DNA of 64,000 nucleotides from Muricea muricata (lineage: Eukaryota; Cnidaria; Anthozoa; Malacalcyonacea; Plexauridae). The notes under the pieces are model-generated. The model searched no databases and had not been told where the DNA came from. It was given only the letters and a program-made list of their open reading frames with translations. Position numbers and translations under genes: made by a program. Below are positions 29,151 through 40,410 of the stretch, one piece after another. The DNA lies in NCBI GenBank assembly GCA_963855995.1, contig OY979716.1, positions 42,168,854 through 42,232,853 of the forward strand. Direction: 5' to 3'. How positions within the stretch are numbered: the stretch's first letter is position 1; each line of letters begins with the position of its first letter.

Positions 29151-29875
29151 CAGACAATACAAAAATGTTATTGAAGGCAAAAAAGTTAAATCAAACAATA
29201 CAAATCATTGCCAGGCGAATGTTCCTTGCCATATACTTGGATTAACGGTAATATACCTTTTTACTTGCTCGTAGGACGACATTGTCCCAAAGCCCAGTTT
29301 TTGTTGTGTTTATGGTCATATAAAAACCAACTCTTAAATAAGACATCTTGAAGAAAATTTTCTTGACCTCGACTTCCATATCACCAGAAGATAGCAGAGG
29401 ATGTACAAACTCCGTTAACTTGCATGGTAAATATCCAACTATTTCAAAGCTATTGTCAGTTGATATAAGTACTGCAATAGCTTTTGGATCGTGAATGTTT
29501 GTCGATTCATGGACAAGGTCTACATCAACATATCAGTTATTTTGGATGTAGTCATATGCGTTTTCAAGACAATGTTGTCTTTCTTTTGTAAAACACGTTC
29601 CAAGGACTTTGAAGGACAAGGTATGCTTTTGAACGTAACAAAATTTTTTTTGACTTTTATTTATTTGGCAATAATTTTTATTTGTGAGTAATATCGACTT
29701 AGTGTGGGCGTGGCATTTTCAACCACGCCCTTTTGTCAGGCAAAATTAGTTCACACACCACAATCTTGAGACCAAAGTTACACCCTTGCAGGTAAGGTCC
29801 TATTCTCAACATTTAACTTCTTTGAATATAAACAATCTTCTTCGAATATAAACACATAGGTATTTTTTCTTCCAG
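29151..29875. other. Region left of the Harbinger transposase exon
   Basis: Earlier transposase exons would be expected here but I could not identify one. A short hairpin, GGGCGTGG..CCACGCCC, lies near 29705-29731. Confidence 0.4.
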
Positions 29876-31673
29876 GAGAAACGTTTCGAAGTCTCTCCTT
29901 CCAGTTTACAGTAGGTGAAAGAACAGTATCGAACATCGTTCAGGAGACCTGCGAAGCAATATTTGCCACAATGAAAGAACAGTACATGAAGGTACAACAG
30001 TATTTCAGTGAGACTGCAAAGTAGCTATATACATTAATTAGATAACTGATACATAGATAAGTCACACTGTTCACAGAATTAACTTTAATGTGAATTTTTA
30101 CTCCTAAACTCTTTGTGGAAAATAAAAATTTTACCTACACTGTTGAGGCTATAACATGAATTGATAACTGCAAGACTATAATGTTAGTAACACATGGCTA
30201 GTCATGCAGTTTTTATAGGTACATTTTCAAAACAACTTTAACATAGGCAACTAAATGTTTGAACACTAGAACATGAGTTCTGAGTTTTGAACTGTATAGT
30301 CCACTTGCATTTGAGAGTTTACTCCTGGTGCAATTGATAGTGGTTGCAACAGGTTTGACCACTGTGACTGAGCTGAGAACTTTTGTTGCTCATTGGTAAA
30401 TATTTGTTGTTGAGTTGATGGAGCACATGGATGAGTGTGTGATTGATGTTGACTTGGGACAAGGGTACCCATTTGAGCCTGAAAAAGGATGTTGTTGATT
30501 TGAAATTGAGCAATGTTTCTCATTGGTTGATTCAGTTCTGACAAAGTCTTAGTAACATAAGAACCAAATACATCAACTGCACTATCTTGTTTAACTTGCT
30601 TTGGATGTTTGTTCCTGGCACTTATGGAAGATGCCAACCCTTTCATCAGTAGAAATTCTTCCTCATCCCTTTTTTGTTTAAGAGATTTTGGACGAGATGT
30701 GGTTGGTCATTTGGTGGAATTGACTTCACAAGGATCTGTCTCAACAAATCTTTCCTCTGTTTCCTCTGTACTATCATCATCAACTTCAATTTGATCATTT
30801 GTTGTTTCACTGTCTGTTGTTAAACTTGGTGTTTGTGATGGCTGAAATTATACAAAATTGTTACTATTTTAATAGGTTCCATCCTCACAAGCAGAATGGG
30901 AATTCATAGCCAATGATTTTTTAAAAAAATGGAATTATCCATGCTGCATTGGGGCTTTGGATGGTAAGCATATTGTCATCCTACAACCTGAAAACAGTGG
31001 TTCAGAATATTTCAACTACAAACACTTTTTCAGCATAGTGCTTCTGGCTCTTGTTGATGCCAATTATAAATTTGTCTACATAAATGTTGGTGCATCAGGA
31101 AGAGCTGGAGATGCTGGTATATATACAGATTCAGATTTAATGAACGCATTAGATGAAAATTCCCTCAACCTGCCAAAACCAACCTCAATACATGGAATTG
31201 CTGGGAAGAAAATACATTACCACATAGTTGGTGATGATGCATTTTCACTATCATTACAAATGATGAAGCCATATCCTCACAGAAATATGGATAAAGCAAG
31301 AAGAATCTTCAACTACCGCCTATCTCGAGCCAGGAGAGTTGTTGAAAATGCCTTTGGAATTCTCGCCAATAGATTTTGTGTATTTTTAACAACAATACAT
31401 CTCAGCCCAGAAAAAGTTAAAGATCTTATTATGACAGCTTGTTGTTTACACGATTTTATGATTGAACATAATAAGTCCGCATATATTAATGTACGCAATG
31501 CAGAAGACACTCATGCAATGACATTTGCAAATGGAGCCTGGAGATGCAACCCCCCTTTAACTGGATTGCAACCAAACTTGGATAGAAATCCAAAACTAAA
31601 TGCCAAGCAACAAAAACAAAAACTGACTATTTCAGTTCTGTCTCGGGGTCGGTTCCGTGGCAAGATGGCATGA
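29876..31673 (+). CDS. PIF/Harbinger transposase (DDE_4 type), two exons seen
   Basis: Exon 29876-29991 (TTCCAG acceptor, AAG|GTACAA donor) encodes SLSFQFTVGERTVSNIVQET, the helix-turn-helix region of Harbinger transposases. An intron to 30875 joins in phase to exon 30876-31673. That exon has CCIGALDGKHI with the first Asp, GDDAFSLSLQMMKPYPHRNM with the second, and RVVENAFGIL with the Glu, so the DDE triad is intact. It ends at TGA 31673. The first exon(s) upstream were not found. The enzyme would cut at TIRs and insert at TTA/TAA; MITEs with that target occur nearby. Confidence 0.88.
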
Positions 31674-32909
31674 TCAGTTTGTAATAATATAATAAATTAA
31701 TATAAAAAAAGCATTTGGTATACTTACTGTTTCCAAGTTTGAAGAAGCTGAGCATTCACCAAGGTGAGGTGCTAAAAACTGAAGCTTTTCTAAGAGCCAA
31801 ACAGTTCTCTTAGTTGGATTTTTCCTAGAGCTTTCAGTTGGTGGGGTTCATTTTGCTTTAGTATAGCTGTTTCTCAATTGTCTTAATTTTCCTTTTACCC
31901 ATTCACCTAGATATTACCAAGGACATTATATGTAATTAACAATTATTTACTGACATCAAGGTGATTATCAGTAAATATTTATCAAGAGAAAGTTTACATA
32001 AGTATTTGCTGTTATTTCCTGAGAATAAGGTAAATAATTGTTTTGGTATAATTTCAATAATTTATACTTTATATAACAAGAAATAACGCACACTTCAAAA
32101 CAATTTTTTGCGAGGGACTTTGTGTAAGCATTTTAAAAGCATTATTTACTATTTTGCCTCAGATTTATGCAGCGGTCAATATAAATCCCCACATCCCCAC
32201 TCAGTCAGCTGGGGGAATAGTGGGGATTAGGAATCATTTGCTTTGCTAATCACCTTATTCACCAATAAAAACACACAGCTGCTATTCCCCTGCTAATGCT
32301 CTGCTATGTCCTGGCCCTGGGAGTGTGGGGATTTATATTGGCCAGTGCATTACTACTCAGTCAACCAATTAAAAATCCTCTGGGCTATAATTCTCATTAG
32401 TTACCATTGAAATTATACTAAAATATATTACCAAAATATATAAAAAGGCAGACCCTTTAAAATTAAAATTAGCTACAACCTGTCATATTAATTGGACAGC
32501 TCTGACTGCTTCCAATCAATGATTCACGCGAACACTTGGCCTTGTTCTTGTGCACATGTGTGTATTTAATTTTAGAACGTTATTGACAATTTCCCTGGAT
32601 TTTCCCCATTGCACATGACATTGGGTTTTATAATAATTCAAAGCTATCGAATAAGCACAATAGTTGGCGGATAATTCGAGTTTGAAAGGTCTAATTTTCT
32701 GATACACCTTGCAGTTGTACATTATACTCAGTTTGTAAACAATTTAAAACCAAAGATTTTTTACTTGTTTGCTTTAATTCCTTTGCGATTTCTTCAAACG
32801 CCTTTAGCTTTTTGTCCCTATTTTTAAAATCGGGTGATCTTACGTCAAATAAACATGGATAATTTGGCCATAAATCCACAAGTTTGTCTTCTAAAATATA
32901 CTCTTTCAT
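30266..32909 (-). pseudogene. MADF/Myb-like partner protein of the Harbinger element, three exons
   Basis: Exon 1 (32909-32765) starts MKEYILEDKLVDLWPNYPCL, a MADF domain; exon 2 (31906-31728) completes it (GKLRQLRNSYTKAK ... TVWLLEKLQFLAPHL). Exon 3 (30841-30266) is acidic, then has a BESS-like helix (DVFGSYVTKTLSEL) and a Gln-rich tail. All junctions have AG acceptors and GT donors and join in phase. TGA codons lie in exon 2 after the lysine stretch and in exon 3 near 30708. Harbinger elements need such a Myb/MADF partner to bring the transposase to the nucleus and ends. Its exons alternate with transposase exons on the other strand. Confidence 0.8.
32168..32349. mobile_element. Small palindromic MITE in the MADF-gene intron
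   Basis: Terminal repeats of about 27 bases, left containing GGTCAATATAAATCCCCACA and right its inverted copy. TTA flanks both sides (32165-32167, 32350-32352). 182 bp. Confidence 0.75.
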
Positions 32910-33026
32910 CACTTCGGTATTAGCCGCAAACAGTGAGATTTTCACCTCGCGTGGCAAAAAGTATCAAACATGTTTGATATGCGAGCAAAGGTTGCATGAG
33001 ACGTAAAACTCACTAAAATTCACTCG

Positions 33027-33106
33027 CACACGATGGGCTATCGGCTGAGCTAACAGCCACAAGTAACTTTTAGCTCAGCCGATAGCTCTCGTGTGCTACT
33101 GCCTTA
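33027..33106. repeat. Palindrome with 17-nt core arms
   Basis: GCTATCGGCTGAGCTAA and TTAGCTCAGCCGATAGC are perfect inverted copies, flanked by further CACACGA/TCGTGTG arms. It lies just upstream of the MADF gene start and could be a terminus or a regulatory site of the Harbinger element. Confidence 0.7.
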
Positions 33107-33232
33107 AGAATTATTTGTGATAATTATTAGACAAAAGCATACAGAGATTGACAATTATTTAAATTTCATGGGTACAAAAAATTCAATTGATAAGATTAAT
33201 TTCATAATGTCAAATTCATAGTAATATGCTTA

Positions 33233-34692
33233 CCTGTTGAATCATCACATGATCAAATGAGCCCTTTTTAATGTGATCCTTTGTATCTATGTTTCCAGAA
33301 GCCAAATCTAAAACAAAATCCTCAGCCAGGAGACTATTAATTCATTTGTTAAATACAAATTGACAGTTCCATCAAATTTTTTTTAATTTTTTATAAATAT
33401 TACATATTCATGGAGTTTTTTCATTCATTTAATGGGACAGTTTTGTATGTGCTTGGGTTGATCACAGTTTGACTGTGAAAAATGTCCTAGTTTCAGCAAA
33501 ACATTTGCTGTAATCACCAGGAGCATTTTGCATTGACTGCAATATGTTGACATATTGGGGATGCTCACATACAATTTTCTTTGCTCTGTTTATGCCAGTG
33601 CCTTCTACATTGTCAAGATAGTCACATCCAGCTGCTATGCACATGTCTGTAAACCTATCTTTATCCATATTTAGTTGCTTCAAGATTTCTTTTAATTTTA
33701 AAAGATCTCCCATACCATTTGTTTGTAACTTATAAATAACCTTAAAGATTTAAAAAATACATCTATCATGCATGCAGGTGTAGGGGCTTATGACTCTCTA
33801 TATTCAGAAAATGGGGGGGCTGAACTCAATGTTTTCAAAAATGCTCACACATTAACTTGTTTACAAAACTGTTTTGCACAACAATTCATTTATAGTGTAC
33901 TTAAAGCAGTGCAATAAATTCTCAAAATACAACTATGATACTTCACCTTTTTACAATGATATGCAAGCAAGTCAGAGTCCTCAGAAACTGCAAAATCTGC
34001 ATATCCTCTGTTCACCATATAGTTAACTGGGCATCTGCTTCATATGGTGCCATGATGTAAAAGATATCTCTTTCACAACAAAGCTAAATGTAAAGAAAAA
34101 TTGTAGAGCAGTTGTGCCAGTTGATATGTGCGTAGGACAGTTGTGCCAGTTGATATATGCGTTGGAATATAATAGCATTAACTTTGGTCTTTGCTTTGGT
34201 TAACAAATCAATGTAAAACACAAACTGTAATAATTTTTTCACAAGTTCATAATCTATTTCTGCAGACTTAGACAAAGCTTTTCTTGCAGAAATTTCATTG
34301 CCTTTTGAGAAGAAATGTGCTGCATTTTCATGTTCCTTTTGTCTTACTCCACACAAATTAGCACATTCTTCTTTTTTTCCTGGAAGGGGTAATCCATCAA
34401 AAACTATATATGGTTTTACACTGTTTGATTTCAAAATACCCTGATATGCTTTAAATATTTGCACGAACCTGTGAAATTTACATGTTTTATGTCAAAAATA
34501 GTTTTACATATTCATATAAATTTCATTTGCTTCACAATACCTTCGATCATCACCGAACTCTTTATAGCTTATAGCTAATCCTTTATGAAGCCAGCATGAT
34601 GCATCCACACTGCACGTCTGACCGGCAAAGTCTTTAATATGAACTGTGACAACCATAGGTTTGACAAAACGCAAAAGATTTTTTATTCCCAT
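33233..34692 (-). pseudogene. EXO1/FEN1-type (XPG family) nuclease, N-terminal exons
   Basis: Exon 1 (34692-34507) begins MGIKNLLRFVKPMV and GQTCSVDASCWLHKG, the XPG N-region with catalytic Asp. Exon 2 (34466-about 34220) has IVFDGLPLPGKKEE and a helical arch. Exon 3 (about 34084-33945) has IMAPYEADAQL, then a one-base shift, then SEDSDLLAYHCKK, both XPG-I metal-site motifs. Exon 4 (33713-33462) has DMCIAAGCDYLDNVEG, the helix-hairpin region. EXO1 acts in mismatch repair and end resection; EXO1 is the closer match by the GQTC and DASCWLHK motifs. The C-terminal half is not seen. One frameshift makes it a probable pseudogene. Confidence 0.75.
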
Positions 34693-35099
34693 TTTACTTA
34701 ATCATATGTCCCCAGATGCTGTTTTCGTATGGCGCACGCTCCTTCTGTTACAGGTCACTGACTACAAATGCCGATTTTTTGAATATGCACCCATGATGCA
34801 TTGCGGTCGTAGTGCGATCACCGCCTGGCTCAAATCATTACATATTTAAATACAAACCCCACCACTTAGTTCTTTTGTTTTCAGAATGAATTGAGCATTT
34901 TGATGTCTCCATGCATCAGCAATATCTTTCTCCTTATAAGTATCATTTATTTCATAAAATCCCATTTTCTCATGTTCATTGTGAAAGTTATGGATTGGTT
35001 CATTTCCAGCTTCAATGACAATATCTTCAGGCATAGGGGAACTGAGATTGATGTCACTGTGTTTGCACCTCAGGTGGTTTTTAGATGAGTGCACCTACA

Positions 35100-35680
35100 A
35101 TAAAGAGATGAGTTAGGCATGGTCGGGAATTTGTTATTTTGGTGGGGAACAAAGGTGTTACAGTATTAGGATAAATAGGATGTCTTAAAGGAATTTCTGT
35201 TTTTGACATATAAGGTGTAGGAAGAAACACCTAGATTTAAAACTAAAATTCTTAATCCACTATTTGAGGTTGACCGATGGGGGTAGCATGTGTAGCGTAA
35301 TTTGAAACAGTTGGACAAACAACAAGCGTTGCGTTATTACTTTTGTGTACGAGGGACGTTTGATTATTGATAATTTTAGCAAAATCTATTTTTTAAAGGT
35401 AAAGAAAGGCGAAAAAAAAGGGCAAAATTAGATCAAAGCATGGATAGTACTTTGCAGCGCAATCATTTTGAGAAAATGTTGCTGTTTCACTAGAAACAAT
35501 ATTTAAAAGTGTGAGGTGTTTCAGAACAGGACTATCTTAAACCAGCTTTGGTTGAAATAGTGAAATCTGTTGAAAAAATGTTGATACCTGCCTTAGACTA
35601 TGCAAAATAAAAAAGGACAAGTTGAATATTCATGGTGTTGAAATAGCAGATCTTCAGCATACAAATATGTAAATGACTTT
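35100..35680. other. Non-coding or unrecognised
   Basis: No reliable coding signal found. Confidence 0.4.
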
Positions 35681-36110
35681 AACACATCACCGCCATTTGG
35701 TCTTTTCGATATTTTTAACCATATCATAGACAGTTCCACAGAATATGATAAACAAGAGCTTGCCGCATACAAAGCATTTGATGACTATTGTCCTTTTGAA
35801 GAGGGATATGTTGAATCTCCATTACCAAAGCCATTACCGAGTGTGGGAGTGCGTTTATATGTGGGCAAAGTTTGACCCAGTATCAAGAAATTCGACGATC
35901 ATGGCAAAACATTTTATGATGTGTTATTCTAAAAGCTAAAGGTTAAGGTCCAAGTAGAGGGTCAGTTTTGAAAGCTAAGTGCACTTGTAAAGGATGCCAG
36001 CATGGAGGTTGTACACATATTTCAGCACCTATGTATTCACTGGAAGACTTGTTGAATACATGCTTTAAATATACTGTCACTGGTGGTCCTTGACAATGAG
36101 TAAAAAGGCC
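35681..36110 (+). pseudogene. SWIM-type zinc-finger gene fragment
   Basis: One frame (35681-35872) reads YDKQELAAYKAFDDYC and GYVESPLPKPLP; after stops, another (35945-36095) reads GPSRGSVLKAKCTCKG and GGCTHISAPMYSLEDLL. The C-x-C...C-x-H spacing is a SWIM zinc finger. Comparable genes in cnidarians and others pair SWIM with a YqaJ-type nuclease; no YqaJ domain is visible downstream. At least two stops. Confidence 0.55.
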
Positions 36111-36726
36111 AACAGCATCCAGTAAACATTGTGGAATAAAAAAGCTTGATCATTGGGAAATTGAACTCTTCATCAAAATGCCATACAAAGGAGAAAGTCT
36201 CACCATACAAAAAGAGAATATCACGAAAACAAGCCAAAGTCACTAAGAAAATCACAACATGTTGGAAGAAAAAAAAGAAGAAAGGATCATACATTTTGTG
36301 ATGTAGATATGAGGAATAAGGACTACAGTAGAGATTCATCACCTAAATCTATTTGGAAGTTCATTTCAAAAATCAATGAAAACCCTGATATGTCATGTGC
36401 AATACTTCATCTTTTAGAAAAACATACATGCCAAAAGTAGAATTTTTTGAATGCAGTTCAGAATCTGCTAGCACATATACTTTAATAAAGTCAAACAAGG
36501 CAACACCCCTATTATAAATGGACTTATGAGAGAGAAGCAGATGCAATTCAGTTCTGTAAAGGATGTTGCAGCAATCCTTAAAAATGAAGATCAAGAAATA
36601 TTTACACCTAAATTCACCATGTTGATGGCCACCACCGTGGAACAGTGGAAATGTCCGGATTGGAATGTCCACAAAGCAGGTATAATTTTGGCTTTAAAAG
36701 CAAAAAAGTAAATGGTGCCCAGTCTA
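36111..36726. other. Unrecognised sequence between SWIM fragment and hAT
   Basis: Short open frames only, none with a motif. Confidence 0.35.
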
Positions 36727-36754
36727 GTTTAAAATCCAGTAGGAGGGAAAACGT

Positions 36755-37838
36755 ACTTGAGTAAAAAGTAGAAAGTAATTTTAAAAATAAAGTAAATGAT
36801 AAAAGTACAAGTACTGTAACTGTATGCCGAGGGAATGATACCATGGGTTATACAACAGACCAGCGAAGAATATATGGTAATACTGCAATTAAATGCAAAT
36901 GACACAGCAATTACAACATAGTCAATATTTGGTTATATTTACAAAAAATAGTGTTTCTCGCATAGTTCTGACAATATCGAAAGTAAACACTGAATTATTA
37001 GCCGTTAAGAGTTTCACTGAGATTTATGGTTTATAGTTAGTTTATGGCTGATTTTGAAGGAAAGACTTGTTCAGTTTCAATAAAAGTTGATTTTCAAAGT
37101 TTTGGTCGCTGATGCGTGCCCTAAATGGTGTAAACATACGACCTGCTGCACTGAACAAATGCTCACATGCTGCACTAGCAGGCAGAGCTGTGTTTGTTTT
37201 AATGAAAAGATTTTGTAACAGAGACCATGTTTTAATAGAGGATGTTTCAATTGACTGACAAGACAAGTATTCCTCCAGCTGTAATAGTCCAGAAGATGAT
37301 TGCTTCTTTTGTGGAAAAAGGAAAGCATCATCTCCTTCATCCGACCCACTGTGCACTGTCCGACCCGTGCAGTGCATTCCACAGATTCTATTTCGATTAA
37401 TTTCCTCTTTATGTGCAACATGCCTAAAAAAGAGGAGAAAGAAATAAAGCTATTTTACCATCTCATTTTTGCTTCTGATGAAGGCTTGTATGCAATAAAT
37501 TAAGAATAGTAATTACATTTTTCCAAAACAGTTGTGCCGTTTGGCCTAGTTTTTTCATAAATTTAGGATGGAGAATAGCAGCAGCAACCATTTCCGGTTC
37601 CTGCATAGCAGTTAAAAATCGATAAGTAATTCCAGCTTGCAATACATCATCAGTAAAGCGCAAGTCTCCATTTCATATCGTTTCTTTTTCAGCTTGTCTT
37701 GCAGCATGTACAGTATGGGAAGGAGAAAGCCCATGATGTAAGCTTTGTTTTCAGCTTGTAAGATGTCCAGTGCCTGGGCTAAAGGCTGCATAGACTTTTG
37801 GTATTCTGGTAGAAAGCAAATTTCACCAGCTTTGAATC
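36755..37838 (-). pseudogene. hAT transposase C-terminal exons (minus strand)
   Basis: Minus-strand segments: from an acceptor at about 37839, FKAGEICFLPEYQKSMQPL and ENKAYIMGFLLPILYML; then EPEMVAAAILHPKFMKKL to 37463; then 37377-37042 with LPASAACEHLFSAAGRMF, the hAT dimerisation motif. Left of it, 36755-36840 has ACTTGAGTAAAAAGTAG and related repeats, the likely element end, similar to 16.65 kb. Upstream catalytic exons are absent: at 37.88 kb an unrelated hAT begins on the other strand. Probably a truncated copy. Confidence 0.75.
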
Positions 37839-37884
37839 TGAAATGAACAACAATTGTCAATACAGATTTATCTTTTTTTTAGTA

Positions 37885-38921
37885 CTGCTTTGTACGATGA
37901 TCTCTGTGCAGATATGGTCGGTCAAAAGTATTGTGTTATCGTAGATGAATCCACGGATGTTTCCTGTGACAAACACCTCGCCGTTTGTGTTTGCTATTAC
38001 AGCAAATTGGAGAAAAGAATTGTCACAGCGTTTCTGAGCCTGATACCAGTTGTTAAAGCAATGGGCAAAGATTTATTTGAAGCATTGGAGAGTTGCCTAA
38101 AGAAGTCTGGCCTTAGTCTTGTGAATTGCATCAGCTATGCAAGTGATGGAGCATCGCTTATGGTGGGAGAGCATGACTTGGTATGGCCAAGAATTAAAGC
38201 AGCATCTCCACATTGTGTCCTGATCAAATGCATATGTCACTCCTTAGCCCTATGCATTAAGCATGCATTCGAAAAGATGCCTACTAATCTTGGTTTTATG
38301 CTAAGTGAAATACCGAAGAGGTTTTCTAAAAGTGTAATTCGTCGTGACGCCTAGAAGGAACTCTTTGAAACTTTCGAAGGGTGCAGTGTAGAAAGTTCCA
38401 CAATTCCATTCTCGTTTCAGAAGTGCAATCTCACAAGGTGGTTGATGCGAGGAAAAGTTATTTTTAATATACTGACTAATTGGGAGATTTTGAAGATGTA
38501 CTTCACTCTGATCAAAGGCGAAGGAGAAGCAAATGTTCGTTGTAAGGCACGACTCCTCAAAGAGATGCTCCAAGATCCGATTAATTACCTCTACTTCCAT
38601 TTCTTATCCCACTGTGGTATCAGAATTCGAGAGTCAATGCTTATTTTCAGGCAACCGATATTGAAGCTAGCGAAGCAGTCAGAGAACTCAACACTTACTA
38701 CAGCAGTTTAAGAGGACGGGTCTACAATTTGTCTGGTGATATCTTGCACACTGAAAGGGTTGACTACGAAGAAAAGTTATCTACGAGGCAGATGCATTAA
38801 TTCGCAGGAATAAGCATGACCAGGTGACAGTCAGGAAAGTTTGAGAAGTCTACGGCAGATGCCATTCATTGCTTCTGGAAGCAGCCGAACAGGTTAAAAA
38901 ACGTCTTCTACCTTCAAAGGA
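37885..38921 (+). pseudogene. hAT transposase (plus strand), part before the BEL insertion
   Basis: After a TTTTTTTAG acceptor the frame encodes YCVIVDESTDVSCDKHLAV with a catalytic Asp, ISYASDGASLMVG, and LIKCICHSLALCIKHAFEK, a hAT (ZBED/ZNF862-type) catalytic domain. A TAG at about 38354 and a shift near 38600 interrupt it. It continues as helical sequence to LLPSKD at 38921, where BEL element 2 is inserted. N-terminal BED finger not seen. Confidence 0.82.
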
Positions 38922-39112
38922 TGTCGTGTTTGCCCGCGTGCAGGTAATGACACCACCTGAGCGATGGAAAATTAGGTAGTTGTTGTTCATTGTAAAAGAG
39001 TCGAGACCACGTTGCTTACGACGTTGAAGGAAATTTAAGCGATATTTTAAAGATTAAAAGTTAATTTGTTTAATTGTGCGAGTTACTCAGGGAGGCAGGG
39101 TAATTCCCCACG
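38922..39112 (+). repeat. 5' LTR of BEL element 2
   Basis: 191 bp, TGTCGTG start. The last base is G where the 3' copy has A. Confidence 0.93.
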
Positions 39113-39114
39113 AG

Positions 39115-39132
39115 TGGCACCTCCGACAAAGG
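39115..39132 (+). other. Primer-binding site of BEL element 2
   Basis: TGGCACCTCCGACAAAGG two bases after the LTR. BEL element 1 has a related sequence with one base less at the start. Confidence 0.65.
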
Positions 39133-39168
39133 GATATTTAAGGAATAATTTGGTCGAAAACATTGAAT

Positions 39169-40410
39169 ATGGCGGCGAAATTAGAGGTCAAGTTGACACA
39201 ACTTCGTATTACAATGGCGAGAACAAAGAGTGTTTTGGACTCAAATCGACAAGACAACATCGAAAGACACTGTGCGGCTCTTAAAACAATTACGGACAGC
39301 GTTAATAAACTGGGGTTAGCGGTCGAAGAGAGCAAAATCGAAGCGAAAGAAGATATAGCAGAGATTACAAAATGAAACGACAAGCTCGATGCCAAATTAA
39401 ACGACGCGGATAAAGAGACCGAGCGACTACGAGAGTGGCTTGAACAGCGTAAACAAGACGAAGAAAACATTTCGAGAGAAGAGCAATTTACCTACGAGGC
39501 GAAATTACATCAAACGAGGATGAAATTTCAAGCAGAGTTGACTGAATTGGCAAGTGCGAAAACCGTTAAAGCGACAGCGTGGTCAAAAGATGAATCGGGT
39601 GAGTCTCAAATTACGGCAAAATTACCGAAGCTTGTAATTTCCAAATATAATGGTAGTTATCAGGATTGGCCAAGGTTTTGGGGTCAATTCACTGAAACCA
39701 TTGATAAAACTAACATAGCACCGATAACAAAGTTTACTTACTTGTGCGAATTACTGGACCCCAAAATTTAGACGGTTGTAGATTCTTTACCATTCACATC
39801 CGAGGGTTATAACAGAGCTAAAGCAATCTTGGAAGAGCGATTCGGCAAGGAATCTGAAATTGTCAAGTCTTATATTAAAGAGATAATGGAATTACCATAC
39901 ATTCCAAATGCTAACCCAAAGAAAATTGGTGAATTTAGCGAGCGACTTAAGGAAGTGTAAGGAAAGCGAAAGGAGCGATGGAAATGTATCCATGACATTG
40001 GATAAACTCCCTGCCATACGAGGAGATCTGGTCAGAACAGATCCAGATTGGGAAAGGTGGAACTTTGCCCAGTTGTCCGAAGCCATCCGCCAGTGGACAA
40101 GACGGAACCCGGTCGAGCCCAACCGAGAGAAGACTCAGTCAGAGCATCCAACGAAGTCATTTTATCTAACCCATTGTGAGTGTGTTTTTATTGTGGTGAT
40201 GTAAATCACAAAGCATCGACCTGCAACAAGGTGATCGAAGTTGGTGAGCGAAAACAGATTTTGAAGAAAAGGTGACTGTGTTTCAACTGTGCTATTGGCA
40301 GTCACCGGGCTGCCGAATGTTCGAGTAAATCAGCTTGTCAACACTGCGGAAGACGACACCACAGTTCGATTTGCGACTTACAGAAAAGAGGAGAAGAAAA
40401 GGAGAAGGCT
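39169..40410 (+). pseudogene. BEL element 2 Gag, broken
   Basis: ATG 39169 (MAAKLEVKLTQLRITMA) opens a coiled-coil N-terminus. TGA at 39373, TAG near 39769 and a shift near 39955 interrupt it. The DUF1759-type region has KLPKLVISKYNGSYQDW. Zinc motifs are CFYCGDVNHKASTC, CFNCAIGSHRAAEC and CQHCGRRHHSSIC, with a TGA between the first two (about 40273). The layout is the same as in BEL element 1. Confidence 0.88.

Noticed and set aside
34846-35094. Minus-strand 82-codon frame (SSPMPEDIVIEAGNEP)
   Set aside because: Composition looks protein-like but no motif, splice support or homologue could be named.
38500-38560. Possible second insertion inside the plus-strand hAT
   Set aside because: The frame continues with one shift; no duplication or foreign sequence found.
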